A stretch of DNA of 64,000 nt from Datura wrightii. Lineage: Eukaryota; Streptophyta; Magnoliopsida; Solanales; Solanaceae. The notes under the pieces were generated by a model that saw only the letters and a program-made list of their open reading frames with translations, did not search any database and was not told where the DNA came from. Positions within the stretch are counted from its first letter, which is position 1. Each line of letters starts with the position of its first letter. Position numbers and translations under genes: made by a program. Shown one piece after another: positions 34,999-45,192 of this stretch. Location: assembly GCA_035772735.1 (NCBI GenBank), contig JASDFA010000010.1:131691001-131755000 (forward strand), written 5' to 3'.

Positions 34999-36539
34999 CG
35001 TTGAGACTGCGCAGCAGCGGTGCCAAAAACTTGTTGACGACTGCCCGAGCACACACGCAAGTGTACATGGTCTTACAAGTAATATAGTGGCCCTTTTTAA
35101 GAGTCGGATGTCGAACCCACAGGGACTGGACCAATTCTGCTAATTATCAAGTTCAAGTGTGATATTAACTTTCGCAAGTGTTGATATAGACTTTTTCGAT
35201 AAAGTTTAATTAAGTCTAGGGGTGATCATCGAAATACTCTGAAATAATTCAAGAAGCAACTAGAGCTAAAGTCGGATAATCATGCGATACTACGCTTTGT
35301 AATGGTTTAAGCATGGAATTATCAATTATCATTTCACATAATTACAATTGCATGTTCATGGTCTTTCGAGCCTCTAAACACGACAAACTAGCCTCACAAC
35401 TACATCGTTGAGCGGGGATGTGACATTCTAGTTCGTGGGCAATTCAATTACGTGGATGTGGTTTACGGGGTTTATGCTCTTGATTAGGGACTTTTGTACC
35501 TCTAATCATTTAACTCAAATTAGCTTCACAACTACTTCTACGAGTGGTGATGTGATAATTCTAAGTTGGTGTCTAACTCCGTTTTAGTAACCAAGCAAGG
35601 CAAATTAGGTATAATTTCTTATCCTAACCGCGAATCATATCAGAAGATATGAACTTGCTCCCTATATTCTCTTATTCTTGCCTAGGGTTGCTTTATTAAG
35701 CTTTTACCTGTTTAACGTGTGTGTTTTCACGGTGATCAATCATAAAAACAACCATAATTAAGAACGTAAGACAAAACAACAATCAATAACTTAAAACCAA
35801 AACAAATTTGCATAATCGCAATCATACCTTGTGGCTTCAACCCTAGAGGAAGGGTTCTAGCCACTCATGTTCATATAATTACAAGAAAACATAATTAAAG
35901 TAATATACTTACAAGAATTGGTAGAAGAGAAGATGAAATTTAAGAACCCTAGGTGAGTTCTCCCACTTCTCTCTTCACTCCTTGGCAGTTTTTCAGAAAT
36001 AAATCGTGGCCTAATGATTTAGGAGCTAAGGGACCTATTTATAGTAAATAAGAGGTGTATAAAATTATTCCCGGCATGAAATGGCTCTGTGTCACGAAGG
36101 TTATCGCGCCAATTTGCCTCTGTGACACAGAGGAATCGTGGATGCACACTGGAAAACACATAAAACCGTCGCCAGGCAGAAGCTGACCGTGTTGGCAGTG
36201 TGTCACGCTGCTTGTGCAGCGCGTTTGAAGGCATGTCACGGCCCTTTTCATGCAGCCTGCCTGTTGTGGAACGTTGCCAACGCGCAGGTGGGCTGTTTCG
36301 CGCATCCTCCTTGCCGACGTTCGCATTTTACTTCCGATTCTATGCCTCCACTTCACCAAATCATAGATTAGTTCCTCAAATTCATTTTAAACCTACAAAA
36401 ACAAGAACTAATCGTGTTGGTTAGTATATATCTTCACATTTAAATAAAATTACATGAGAATGTATGTAAATAAGTAGATAAACAAGACGAAAACTAAGTT
36501 ATAAAGTATCACTTGGGAATGCCATTTTGCCCAAGATCA
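34999..36539 (-). mobile_element. E9: LTR relic of an Athila-like element inside E7 RNase H
   Basis: TGGAT flanks both sides (34994-34998 and 36540-36544), and the host RNase H frame continues across it. Contents, left to right: 17 bases resembling the LTR end (CGTTGAGACTGCGCAGC against TGTTGACGACTGCCCGAGC), then GGTGCCAAAAAC, a degenerate tRNA-Asp type primer site on the minus strand, then a full LTR (35032-36539). This is what remains if nearly the whole 3' LTR and internal region were deleted. The LTR family is that of E11 (shared right end TTGCCCAAGATCA). Confidence 0.8.
35032..36539 (-). repeat. E9 LTR
   Basis: 1508 bases, TGTTGACGAC to AAGATCA. On the minus strand there is a TATA box CTATAAATAGG at about 36035-36045. 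Upstream is a hairpin with perfect 11-base arms, CTCTGTGTCAC (36085-36095) and GTGACACAGAG (36122-36132), with ATCGCG in the loop, and more GC-rich words to 36300. The right end has the arms CTTGGG and CCCAAG near the terminus. Confidence 0.82.
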
Positions 36540-36544
36540 TGGAT

Positions 36545-38270
36545 GTGTTTACGGACCACAAAATCCTAAAGTACATGTTAAACTAGAAGGATCTAAACCT
36601 ACGACAAAGAAGGTTGTTGGAGCTTCTTAAAGATTATGATATGAGTGTCCTTTACCATCCAGACAAGGCTAATGTAGTGGCTGGCACTCTTAGCAGGCTT
36701 TTCTATGGAGAGTGTGTCCCATGTAGATGAGGGAAGGAAAGAGTTAGTGAAGTATGTGGATCGGATTGCACGTCTAGGAGTTTGTCTTGTTGACTCGATA
36801 GATGGTGGTGTCATTGTTAAGAATGGATTAGAATCTTCTTTGGTGACTGAAGTCAAGGCTAGCCAACACGAGGATCCTACTTTGGTAAAGCTGAAGGTAG
36901 CAGTTTAGAATCAAAAAAGTTAAGGTCTTCTCCCAAGGGTGAGATGGTGTACTTCGGTACCAGGGTCGTTTCTGTGTCCCGGGTGTAGGTGATTTGAGAG
37001 AGTGAATGTTGCATGAGGCTCATGGTTCCCAATATTCTATACATCCAGGTGCCACCAAGATGTACCGTGACCTATGAAAAGTCTATTGATAGAATGGCAT
37101 GAAGAAGGACATAGCAGAGTTTGTGGCAAAGTGTCCGAATTGTCAACAGGTGAAAGTTGAGCACCAAAGACCTGGTGGTGTGCTTCAATACATTAGTATC
37201 CCCACTTGGAAGTGGGAGGAAATCACTATGGACTTCATTACAGGGTTTCCTCATACTCGTCGATAGTATGACTCCATATGGGCGATTGTGGATAGGTTGA
37301 CCAAAGTAGCTCATTCCCTACTGGTCAAAACTACCGATTCAACTAAGCATTATGCTAAATTGTACATTCAGGAGTTAGTTTGGTTGCATGGAGTGCCCTT
37401 GTCTATCATATTAGATAGAGGTACTCAGTTTACCTCTCAGTTTTAGAGATCGTTTTAGAAAGGACTCGGTACTCAAATCAAGCTTAGCACAGCTTTTCAC
37501 CCATAGACAGATGGCCAGGCAGAGCGAACCATTCAGACTCTTAAGGATATATTGAGATCGTGTGATTTATTTTAAGGACAGTTGGGATAATATTTACCTC
37601 TTACTGAATTTGCATATAATAACAATTAACATTCCAGCATACAGATCGCTCCATTTGAGGCTCTTTATGGGCGGAGGTGTAGATTACCTACTAGTTGGTT
37701 CGAAGTCGTTGAAGCTATATTGATAGGACCAGATTCAGTTCATAAGGCTATGAAGAAAGTCCAACTTATAAGGCGAAGGTTGAAATATCTCAGAGTCATC
37801 AAAAGCCTATGCTGATGTGAGGTGGAGAGAACTTGATGATTGGGTGTTTCTTAAAGTATCTCCCATGAAGGGAGTGATGAGATTCAGAAAGAAGGGGAAA
37901 CTTAGTCCCCGCTATGTTGGCCCATATAGGATTGTGAGACATGTTGGGAAGATGGCTTATAAGTTGGAGTTTCCCTAAGAATTAGCTTCAGTACATCCAG
38001 TTTTTCATGTATCGCTCTTGAAGAAGTGCATGGGTGACCCGGCCTTGGTTGTTCTGGTAGAGAGCGTAGGTGCTAAGGATGGCCTTAGCGATGAAGAGGT
38101 TCTGGTTGAGATATTTGATCTTCAGATTTAGAAGTTGAGGAATAAAGAGGTAGCTTTAGTGAAGGTTTTATGGAGAAATCAGCATGTTGAAGGAGCTACG
38201 CAGGAAGCCGAAGCAGATATAATGGCTAAATACCCACAAACTTCCCCTCTCGGCCTAGTTCCAGCTTGAG
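36545..38270 (+). pseudogene. E7 RNase H end, integrase and chromodomain, broken
   Basis: RNase H ends with LLELLKDYDMSVLYHPDKAN. The integrase zinc domain follows with HEAHGSQYSIHPGATKMYRD and AKCPNCQQVKVEHQRPGG (about 37015-37180), then the core with DFITGFPHTR, VDRLTKVAH, SIILDRGTQFTSQ and QTDGQAERTIQTLKD-like words (37200-37560). The C-terminal domain has SPMKGVMRF, GKLSPRYVGPYR and HPVFHVSLLKKC (37850-38030); the chromodomain tail EAEADIMAKYPQ is near 38200-38240. In-frame TAG stops lie at 36584, 37264, 37456, 37504 and 38129 where relatives have Gln, and at 37444 where they have Trp. Confidence 0.85.
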
Positions 38271-38512
38271 GTATCAATTCCCTCCTTAGTACTCTATTCA
38301 GTTCCAGGTTCAGTTCATCTGTCCCAGTTTCTTTCATGTCGGTGTAAGTATGTGTGATTCATGAGTTCATTTCAGTCATGTATTTCAATTCAGAGTCAGC
38401 CACTCCGTCAATTTTTAGCTTTAGATGTTCAGTATTTGGGATGACAGTCTATTCCCCGCTTTTCAATATGTTCTTTCACGTTCTAGGACAAATGTTCCCA
38501 ATGGGGAGATAT
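38271..38512 (+). promoter_or_regulatory. E7 3' UTR and polypurine tract
   Basis: A non-coding T-rich stretch ends in CCAATGGGGAGATAT (38498-38512), directly before the 3' LTR. Confidence 0.75.
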
Positions 38513-38613
38513 GGTAATACCCTGAGAGTTCCTAAGATTAGACCCGAGGGTTTAACTAGAGAAAATAGGAAAATCTGTACTTTTGCACTAGAATGACTTG
38601 TGGTACGAGTTGT
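38513..38613 (+). repeat. E7 3' LTR, part 1
   Basis: It starts GGTAATACCCTGAGAG (TG changed to GG) and stops at GTACGAGTTGT, where E10 is inserted. Confidence 0.85.
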
Positions 38614-40211
38614 TGATAACGCTCAAACCACACCTCCTACTGAAGTATGCGCGGACATTTTCAATAAAGAACCCAACAAAGAGGTTGGGGTCGAACCCAC
38701 AGGGAATATGGAAGATCTAGACTAATGCCGGTAAGCGAACTTATTAGCTAGTTACTCCAATTGGGGGTTTAAGAAAAATAATAACTAAAAACAATGATTG
38801 AAATTGTGATGTAAAATCATGAGTTAAGACTAACTAGGGTTTGTATTCCCCATGGATTCATAACTGCTTCGGATATACACACGTGATCAATATCAATGCT
38901 TACATGTAGAACTGATAATCTAGGGTTCATCCAAACGATTGGTTCATCCCTATTGGATGACTATACTCAATCACCGGGTCAGGTCTCATGAGCGATTTCA
39001 AATCAACTGTTATCAATTTGTTCCAAATAAAATTATCTTGCGAAACATAGCTCAAGTTAATATAATGATCATCAAGATCAAGGCTTTGTTGTAATTCTCT
39101 TTTCCTAATCTTTACCTCTCTAGGCTCAAGCAAATAAAGAATTCGGGAAAGTCCTAATTTTGTACATTGTTAAGAAACGTTTAACATGAAGAGAATACAA
39201 TACAAACATTTCGCATTGGTTTTGACTCACTTTTGTACAATCCTAGCTCATTAATCTAGTTCCCACAACGCTAGCTATGGAGGTTTTAGCCTCTCATAGT
39301 TGCAGGGTTGTGGTATGCATTCATAATTAAACACATAAATCAATACTTACAATTTGGATGAGAGAAAAACTTCTGTGATTATATCCAAAATAACTCAAGA
39401 ACAATTCACAAAGATCAAGAAGCAATTAAGAAAAGGTTGATCACAAGCCAATCAACTCAATTATATGTTGTCTCAATGTACTCTCATGTCCTCTAACAAA
39501 TTCTAACATCTTCTAACCTTCTTTCTCTAAAATAAAATATAAAAAGTATTTATACAGACATATGAATCCTTTTCCTAAGCCAACAGGGTAAATTTCCATA
39601 ACTGATGTTTCCTGAACCACGACAGATCCTCCGATCCGTAGCAGGATTGTACGAGTCATACCTGTTATCCGTATGTCCTTGGCTTGCTGAAATTTGGCTA
39701 AATGTTGGGCCTTGGTACGACTCCTACATACTTCCTATGAGTCGTACTGTTCTTCCGTGGCTTGACTCTGAGAATTCTCAATTTTGCTGAAGTTTGTCAC
39801 GAGTGTGATGGTACGACTAGTACCTTGACGCCACGACTCGTACTATCTATCCGTGTCAGGATTCAGCCTCTTCTGCAATTCTTTTGAATATTTCCACAAC
39901 TCAATGCTATGGCCCATACAAGCATTGTATGACTCGTACTGAGAGTCATAGGATGCACTCTCCATAACTCATCCATCTAAAACTTTCACGATCTTCACTA
40001 CGACTCATAGCATCAACTGATGGCTCGTACTGAGACTCGTGACTTTAGCCCATTTTCTGCACTTTTAGTCTATCTTTTCAACATTCTTGCTCCAACGCCT
40101 ATTTTTCTTGTAACCAAGGAAAAAGTGTCTTATATCCATATAAACACACCTAAGTCCATGCTATTTTCTTAGTTTTGAGCATTGAAAGTGTTGTACATCC
40201 ACAGTACATCA
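38614..40211 (-). repeat. E10: solo LTR of the E2 family
   Basis: 1598 bases from TGATAACGCTC to GTACATCA, flanked by GTTGT at 38609-38613 and 40212-40216. It aligns with the E2 LTR (2521-3903) and is oriented the same way. On the minus strand: TATA box TGTATAAATAC near 39546-39557; upstream (39600-40035) are many gtacgagtc/gactcgtac words, the theme otherwise typical of the chromovirus LTRs here. A solo LTR with an intact duplication indicates recombination between the two LTRs of an earlier full element. Confidence 0.9.
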
Positions 40212-40216
40212 GTTGT

Positions 40217-40740
40217 GAGACCAACTAACGGGTCATAGGAGGTGTCGTGAAAAAGATCTCGAGTTTAGGTGTCCAGAACACGAGTCACACCACGAGTCAT
40301 GGTATGTGTGTATGACTCGTGGTCAGGGTCGTGGGGATGGTGAAGTTACGAGTAATGTTACAGCCCATGGTAGGAAACCACGAGTCATGGGTTGAAGCCA
40401 CAGAATTTTTCAGAGGAAAAAATTAGGCGCTGAGACTAAGTGACCATGAGTGGCCGCATCATTCATGGTGGCTTGTAACGAGTCATGAGATGGACCCATG
40501 GTGAGAATTCAGGAAAGATGCCAGGTGACTAGTGGTGGTCACGAGTGGTGACCACTAGTCGTTACTTCATGGTACGACTCGTGGTAAGGCCCGTGATGAC
40601 TAATAGAGTGTATTTATCCTACATTTTAATTAGGGAAATTTCATAATTCCTAAGCTTCTAAGCCCTAAATTACATCATTTTAAGCTCTGGTAGGGGAGTT
40701 TTAAGAGAGTTAAATCTATTCTAACATATTCCCTCCCCAT
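40217..40740 (+). repeat. E7 3' LTR, part 2
   Basis: It continues with GAGACCAACTAACGGG and corresponds to about 19694-20210 of the 5' LTR. Perfect 11-base arms CCACGAGTCAT (40290-40300) and ATGACTCGTGG (40312-40322) lie in its U3 block. It is interrupted at CCCAT by E11. Confidence 0.88.
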
Positions 40741-42159
40741 TGTTCGGGGTGTCATATGGGTATAAAACTCACACGCAAGTGCACGTGGTCGAACAAGTAG
40801 TAAAGTGGCTTAAGTAAGCCAAGTATCGATCCCACAGGGACTGGGATGAAGTGCAATCTGCTCAAGTGTACTATATTTCGATTCTAAAAATGCAGACAAC
40901 AGTGTAACCTAGATTTTGATATTTTGTTTTATAATTTTTATGCTAAAGCTAAAACAACTATCTAATTTGAGTTTGAACTATGAATGAGAGCATGCTGAGG
41001 TTAAACAAACATGTAATGAAATTAATTATCGATGTAATTTGGTTAGTCTTTTCCTCCAGTTGCTAGCCAAGAACAATTGCCAAGAGATTAAAACTCTCGT
41101 ATTTAACCTCACTTAAGAATTATGAACCATCCACCTACATTTCTGTGATTAAATGCAATTCATGTTCTAGCCATACAAACCCGGTTCCTAAATTGACTAA
41201 TACGACTTTCAGGTATATTTCTATCCTGAAAGTAAATCAATTCCCAATTTTCCCAAACCAAGAAAAGATCATATCCTATTAATTCACAACTTTCCAATTT
41301 CTTGCTCTCTCGAGTGAAACCGGACTTTTTAGATGTACATTAACGTAGGCCACACATTAATGCAGTAAGAACAAGAATTAATAGAACAACCATGGAAGAA
41401 AAGATGAAAAACCAAAGAATCAATGATCACATTTCATTACAAGTTTTCATAACCTCAGCAAGAAGATGAATTAACCACTCATTTGTGGATTAAACATCGT
41501 TAAATGAGTGTTAAACATACAAGCAATTGAATACAAGGAGAAGGAAAGAGAGAAAAACCCTGATAATTTCGTCCCCTCAACTGCCTGTAACCCACGTTCT
41601 TGCTCCACCAAGTCAGAATATTGAAAAATGAACCGAAGTGTTCTATTTATACTAGTGGGAATTTTTCCCGGAATAACAAGCAACGTGTCACGGAGTGCAT
41701 CGCGGAGCACTGCCTCCGTGACACGCTACGGACGCGGACCTTCACTGGAATTGAGGGTCCAGGGAATAAAGCCCAACGTGGCACGGCGTGCAACGCGGAG
41801 CCAAGCCACCGTGCCACGGAACCATCACGAACCCACACTGGAATTTGGCTGAAAATTCCCATCCAGGCAGAAGGCCTCCGCGATGGCAATGTGACACGGC
41901 TCCATCGCGGAGCCCCTTTATTTTATGCTGTCCAATGTCTTGTCCCTTGCTCGCATCCAAGTCCAACCCCGATATCCTCCAACATGCATTTTAGCTTCCC
42001 GAAATTACATTTTACCTACAAAATAATGCTAATCATGTTGGTTAGTATAAATTCACATTTTATTACCAATTACATGAGAATGTGTACACAGTGATAGATA
42101 AACAAGGCTAAAATTCCACATTTGAGTATCACTTGGGCATATAAATTTGCCCAAGATCA
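40741..42159 (-). repeat. E11 3' LTR
   Basis: TGTTCGGGGTG to AAGATCA. On the minus strand: TATA box TATAAATAG at about 41644-41652. Three hairpins lie upstream: CGTGTCACGGAG (41684-41695) with CTCCGTGACACG (41714-41725); CGTGGCACGG (41777-41786) with CCGTGCCACG (41809-41818); CTCCGCGATGG (41876-41886) with CCATCGCGGAG (41902-41912). At the U3 terminus CTTGGGCA (42132-42139) pairs with TGCCCAAG (42148-42155). Confidence 0.92.
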
Positions 42160-42175
42160 CTTACCCCACACTTAA
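42160..42175 (-). promoter_or_regulatory. E11 polypurine tract
   Basis: The minus strand reads TTTAAGTGTGGGGTAAG directly before the LTR start TGATCTTGGGC. Two more copies of its core TAAGTGTGGGGT lie at 43880-43891 and 45262-45273. Confidence 0.75.
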
Positions 42176-43960
42176 ATCCTTGTTCGTCCTCGAACAACAA
42201 TCCTACACCTCATGCAATTTACATCCCAACATCGCTACTTTGGTTCGACCATTTATGCTACGGTCATACCGATTATTCAATACAGCAAATCATCAAGAAA
42301 ACATGCATGGTCCTATCAATGCAATGACCTTCAATACATCAAGACCTCCTAGACTTAAGAATCGACTCTCGATATTGGCAAACTCATGCAAATCAGCTGA
42401 TCAAGATATCCGACACGAAAATTAATCTCTCATCAAGCATGTGCCCTCACAACACAAGAGAATTTTCCCCTTTTTGCTCATATGACTCACAAAACTTTAA
42501 GCAGGGGCATGTAAACACAATTTCGCTCTCTCTCCCAAAAGAATTCACATGCATCATGTCATGACCCATAAGCTTGCCCTTAGTGTATTACTCCACTAAT
42601 ATAAAGAAGTGCGATGTAAGATCACGTAGGACTTTAACTGGTTGTAATGGAAGCTACGGAACTAGTAAATATTGGGTTAGCCAATAATAGCCACTAGCAT
42701 CCTTAAGCGCCTTTTCAACACATTCCATCAACTCATGAACATTGTTTCTTTTTTTTCTTTTTCATCCTCCCATTCTTGACGTTTTTCTTTAGTTTAGCCC
42801 ATCTTATTAAGCACACTTGACACAACAACAAAGGTTATTCATGCACCTTCATTATAGTTTATTTATAACAAGTGCACCTTCAACCTTTTCTTTTCTTCTA
42901 TCACTCTGCTTTTCTTTTCTTTTCCTCATTCCCACTCTTTGACACTTTGGGAAAATGATTTTCTCTTCTTAAGCGCTTAAGAGTTTTGTATCGACTTTAC
43001 GGCTAATGAAAAGAAGGGAATAAGCTCGGTTTACACTTTTTGACAAAAGAAAAAATTAATAGGCTAAAAGGCTCAACGGGCTGATTAGGGTAGACAATCA
43101 AGGTGGGTACGACAATGAAAAATATAAACTTTCGGTTAAAACAAAGAAATGTCTACATCCTTTCCTACAATACACCTCCTTCATTTCGTTTTGTACACAC
43201 ACCAGGCAAGTTGTAGACATTTCACAACAGTATGGAATAACAACACCTCACTTCACACTTATTGCACATGCTCAACTCAAGATGTATTCACAGACTCTTC
43301 AATCAGCTATTTACAGGAATTCAAACATTAAGCCTCAATCACACTAAATCGAACTCTATGGCCTAGGTATCTCAACATATTTACAAAGTTGCATGCTTCT
43401 ATACGAATCACCTTTGCATTTTAAATATCATGCATAACACACAACCAAAATTTCGCAACCATACAATAATTACAGGTTTTGGGATGCAACCCACCAAAGA
43501 AAATAACTGAAAAATAATTGAAAAAAACTACTCCTAACGACTACATTTCCCTTAAGACGATCGCCATCCATCCATCATAGGGAACGGTCACTACTATGAC
43601 TTCGGTTCAATGGGACCATTCTCGGTAAAAGAACCGAAAACAAACGCCGAGAAACCCAAGAAGTAAAAAAATGTTGAAAATATCGATCATTTCGATAGAA
43701 AAAATATGTACAAAATCAGCTAGCAACATTCAGCAACACACGTCAATTTCACATAAATTTACAATACAGAACAACAACTTAACAATTCATAAATCACATG
43801 GAACAACAAAATTTCACAGGCACGACAACAGATTAGAGCATACATACATAACAGCACAGCCCAGCACCTAACTACTCCCACCCCACACTTAGCTCGAACA
43901 CTGTCCCCAGTGTTCACAAAAATTAAAATAGCACTAAAATCGGGTGGTGGAACTCCCTGA
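42176..43960 (-). other. E11 3' untranslated region, no gene
   Basis: No supported ORF on either strand. Parts align with the 3' region of E6 (17921-19592). It contains pyrimidine-rich runs (about 42745-42990) and a second polypurine-like core at 43880-43891, just after the PTMD stop. Confidence 0.65.
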
Positions 43961-44341
43961 TCAATCAAAGTACTCCACTTCTTCGTCGGGTGCTGCTGCT
44001 TCATCTCCCATGTCTGAATCGCCCCCGTCGTCTTCATCGGACTCCACATCAGAGTCCTCCCGACGTGTCTCCTCGTCTGTGGGGACATCATCATCCATGG
44101 GCTCTACAAATGCTGGCCCCACTCGGCATAGAGCCCTGGCGTTCTCGCCGAAGGGGTAGTCTAGCTCGAGCTGCCATAGCTCCTCCTCTGTCGCTGGCCT
44201 CCCGCCTATCCTCAGCTGGAGCATCTGCATCCCATACATGCAAGCCATATACTGATCATCACGAGCATGTCGCTCACCAAGTGTAACCACTAGCCCGTGG
44301 GTGGTGTTGGGTGCCTTAGTTTTAGTAACATCTAGGCCCAC
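43961..44341 (-). pseudogene. E11 PTMD gene, C-terminal part, in a shifted frame
   Basis: This frame overlaps the end of the main PTMD ORF by a few bases and has no ATG of its own (it begins with GTG). It reads VGLDVTKTKAPNTTHG, then YGMQMLQLRIGGR, and ends in a strongly acidic tail (DSDVESDEDDGGDSDMGDEA). The PTMD gene of E6 also ends in an acidic tail (DEEVANDD), which supports this being the true C-terminus of the same protein, split by a one-base loss near 44335. Confidence 0.65.
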
Positions 44342-45180
44342 CGCTCCATCTGTGGGATATAATCAAGGGCCTCTTCCTCGACATCTAGGCCCCTGAGGAA
44401 GGTGGTGAGTAGTCCACCAAAGCCGTACCTGTGCCCCTGATGCAACCGGGCTCTCTTCATGGCAGAGATAATCACCGCCCCCACATTGATCTCCAGCCCT
44501 TTCATCAGGGCATACACTAGGCATACACGATCCCAGGTTACATCTGTCATATGTACCCCCGGGATTAGGCAGGAACAGACAATCTTCAGCCATATTCTGG
44601 CTTCCCTGTTCATCTGTGAATAGGGCAAAGTCTGATGGTAGCCCCTCTCTTTGTGTCTGCTCCATCTAGCTGTCGATCGGATCCCACACAAGGTGCGTCT
44701 GATGTCCGCATACGGTGGGGTAATGTTCAGCTGTCGGAGCACGTGGGCGTCTATGTCCCGCGCTCCTATGATGGCATTCAGGTGGTGGGGCTCCAAAGTG
44801 ACTATTTGCCCTCTAATTTTGATGGTGTGACTTCTGATAGTCGGGTTCCAGTTGGCATAAAATTCCCGAATCAGGTGCAAGTTACATTCCTTGGGCTCTT
44901 CAAAGATGAACTTGAGCCCAGCTGCCTCGATCCGGTGTACAATCCTAGGGAACTCCTGTGCCAACGGTTCCCGTGCCATATGCTCCTCGGGGAAATATTT
45001 GTTTTCTTTGTGCTTTGCGTACCACTTCTTCCCCTCATCCATCACCCATCTTGTTCCGTATTGGCGGCGTTGGCCGCATGGAACTGCTGGTGCTACTGGG
45101 ACTGCTGTGCCCAGTCTGATTCGCTTCCTTCCGGCGCCAGAAGTTGATGCGCCTTTCCCTTTTTCTTGCCTGCTCGCCAT
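44332..45180 (-). CDS. PTMD (putative plant transposon protein) ORF of E11, main part
   Basis: I place the start at the ATG at 45180 (MASRQEKGKG); the frame is open slightly further upstream but without an ATG. It runs 282 codons to a TAG at 44332. Order: a Lys/Arg-rich N-terminus (about residues 1-30, possibly nuclear-targeting); GKKWYAKHKENKYF (about 50-65); CNLHLIREFYANWNP (about 100-115); LEPHHLNAIIGAR (about 130-143); a central MNREARIWLKIVCSCL; and GLEINVGAVIISAM near the end. The same blocks occur in E2, E6 and the copy at 61640-63704. The function is unknown to me; there is no catalytic signature, signal peptide or clear membrane segment. Its place between PR and the 3' LTR is where Athila elements carry an env-like ORF. 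A one-base shift separates it from an acidic C-terminus (43961-44341). Confidence 0.8.
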   Translation of the reverse strand: MASRQEKGKGASTSGAGRKRIRLGTAVPVAPAVPCGQRRQYGTRWVMDEGKKWYAKHKENKYFPEEHMAREPLAQEFPRIVHRIEAAGLKFIFEEPKECNLHLIREFYANWNPTIRSHTIKIRGQIVTLEPHHLNAIIGARDIDAHVLRQLNITPPYADIRRTLCGIRSTARWSRHKERGYHQTLPYSQMNREARIWLKIVCSCLIPGVHMTDVTWDRVCLVYALMKGLEINVGAVIISAMKRARLHQGHRYGFGGLLTTFLRGLDVEEEALDYIPQMERWA

Positions 45181-45192
45181 TTTACTTGTCAA

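Noticed and set aside
36039..36424. Overlapping ORFs of 70-106 codons on both strands
   Set aside because: All fall in the GC-rich hairpin block of the E9 LTR; composition alone keeps them open.
34999..36539. Small TRIM-type element
   Set aside because: Only one LTR is present, 1.5 kb long, with a stub of the second; TRIMs have two short LTRs.
41600..42094. 164-codon plus-strand ORF in the E11 LTR, with a sister of equal length at 49916-50410
   Set aside because: The two are the same LTR sequence. The frame is antisense to the element and stays open mainly because the GC-rich hairpin block has few stops. No family resemblance.
44635..45147. 170-codon plus-strand ORF
   Set aside because: Shadow of the PTMD gene on the opposite strand; the PTMD frame has homologues in the window, this one has none.
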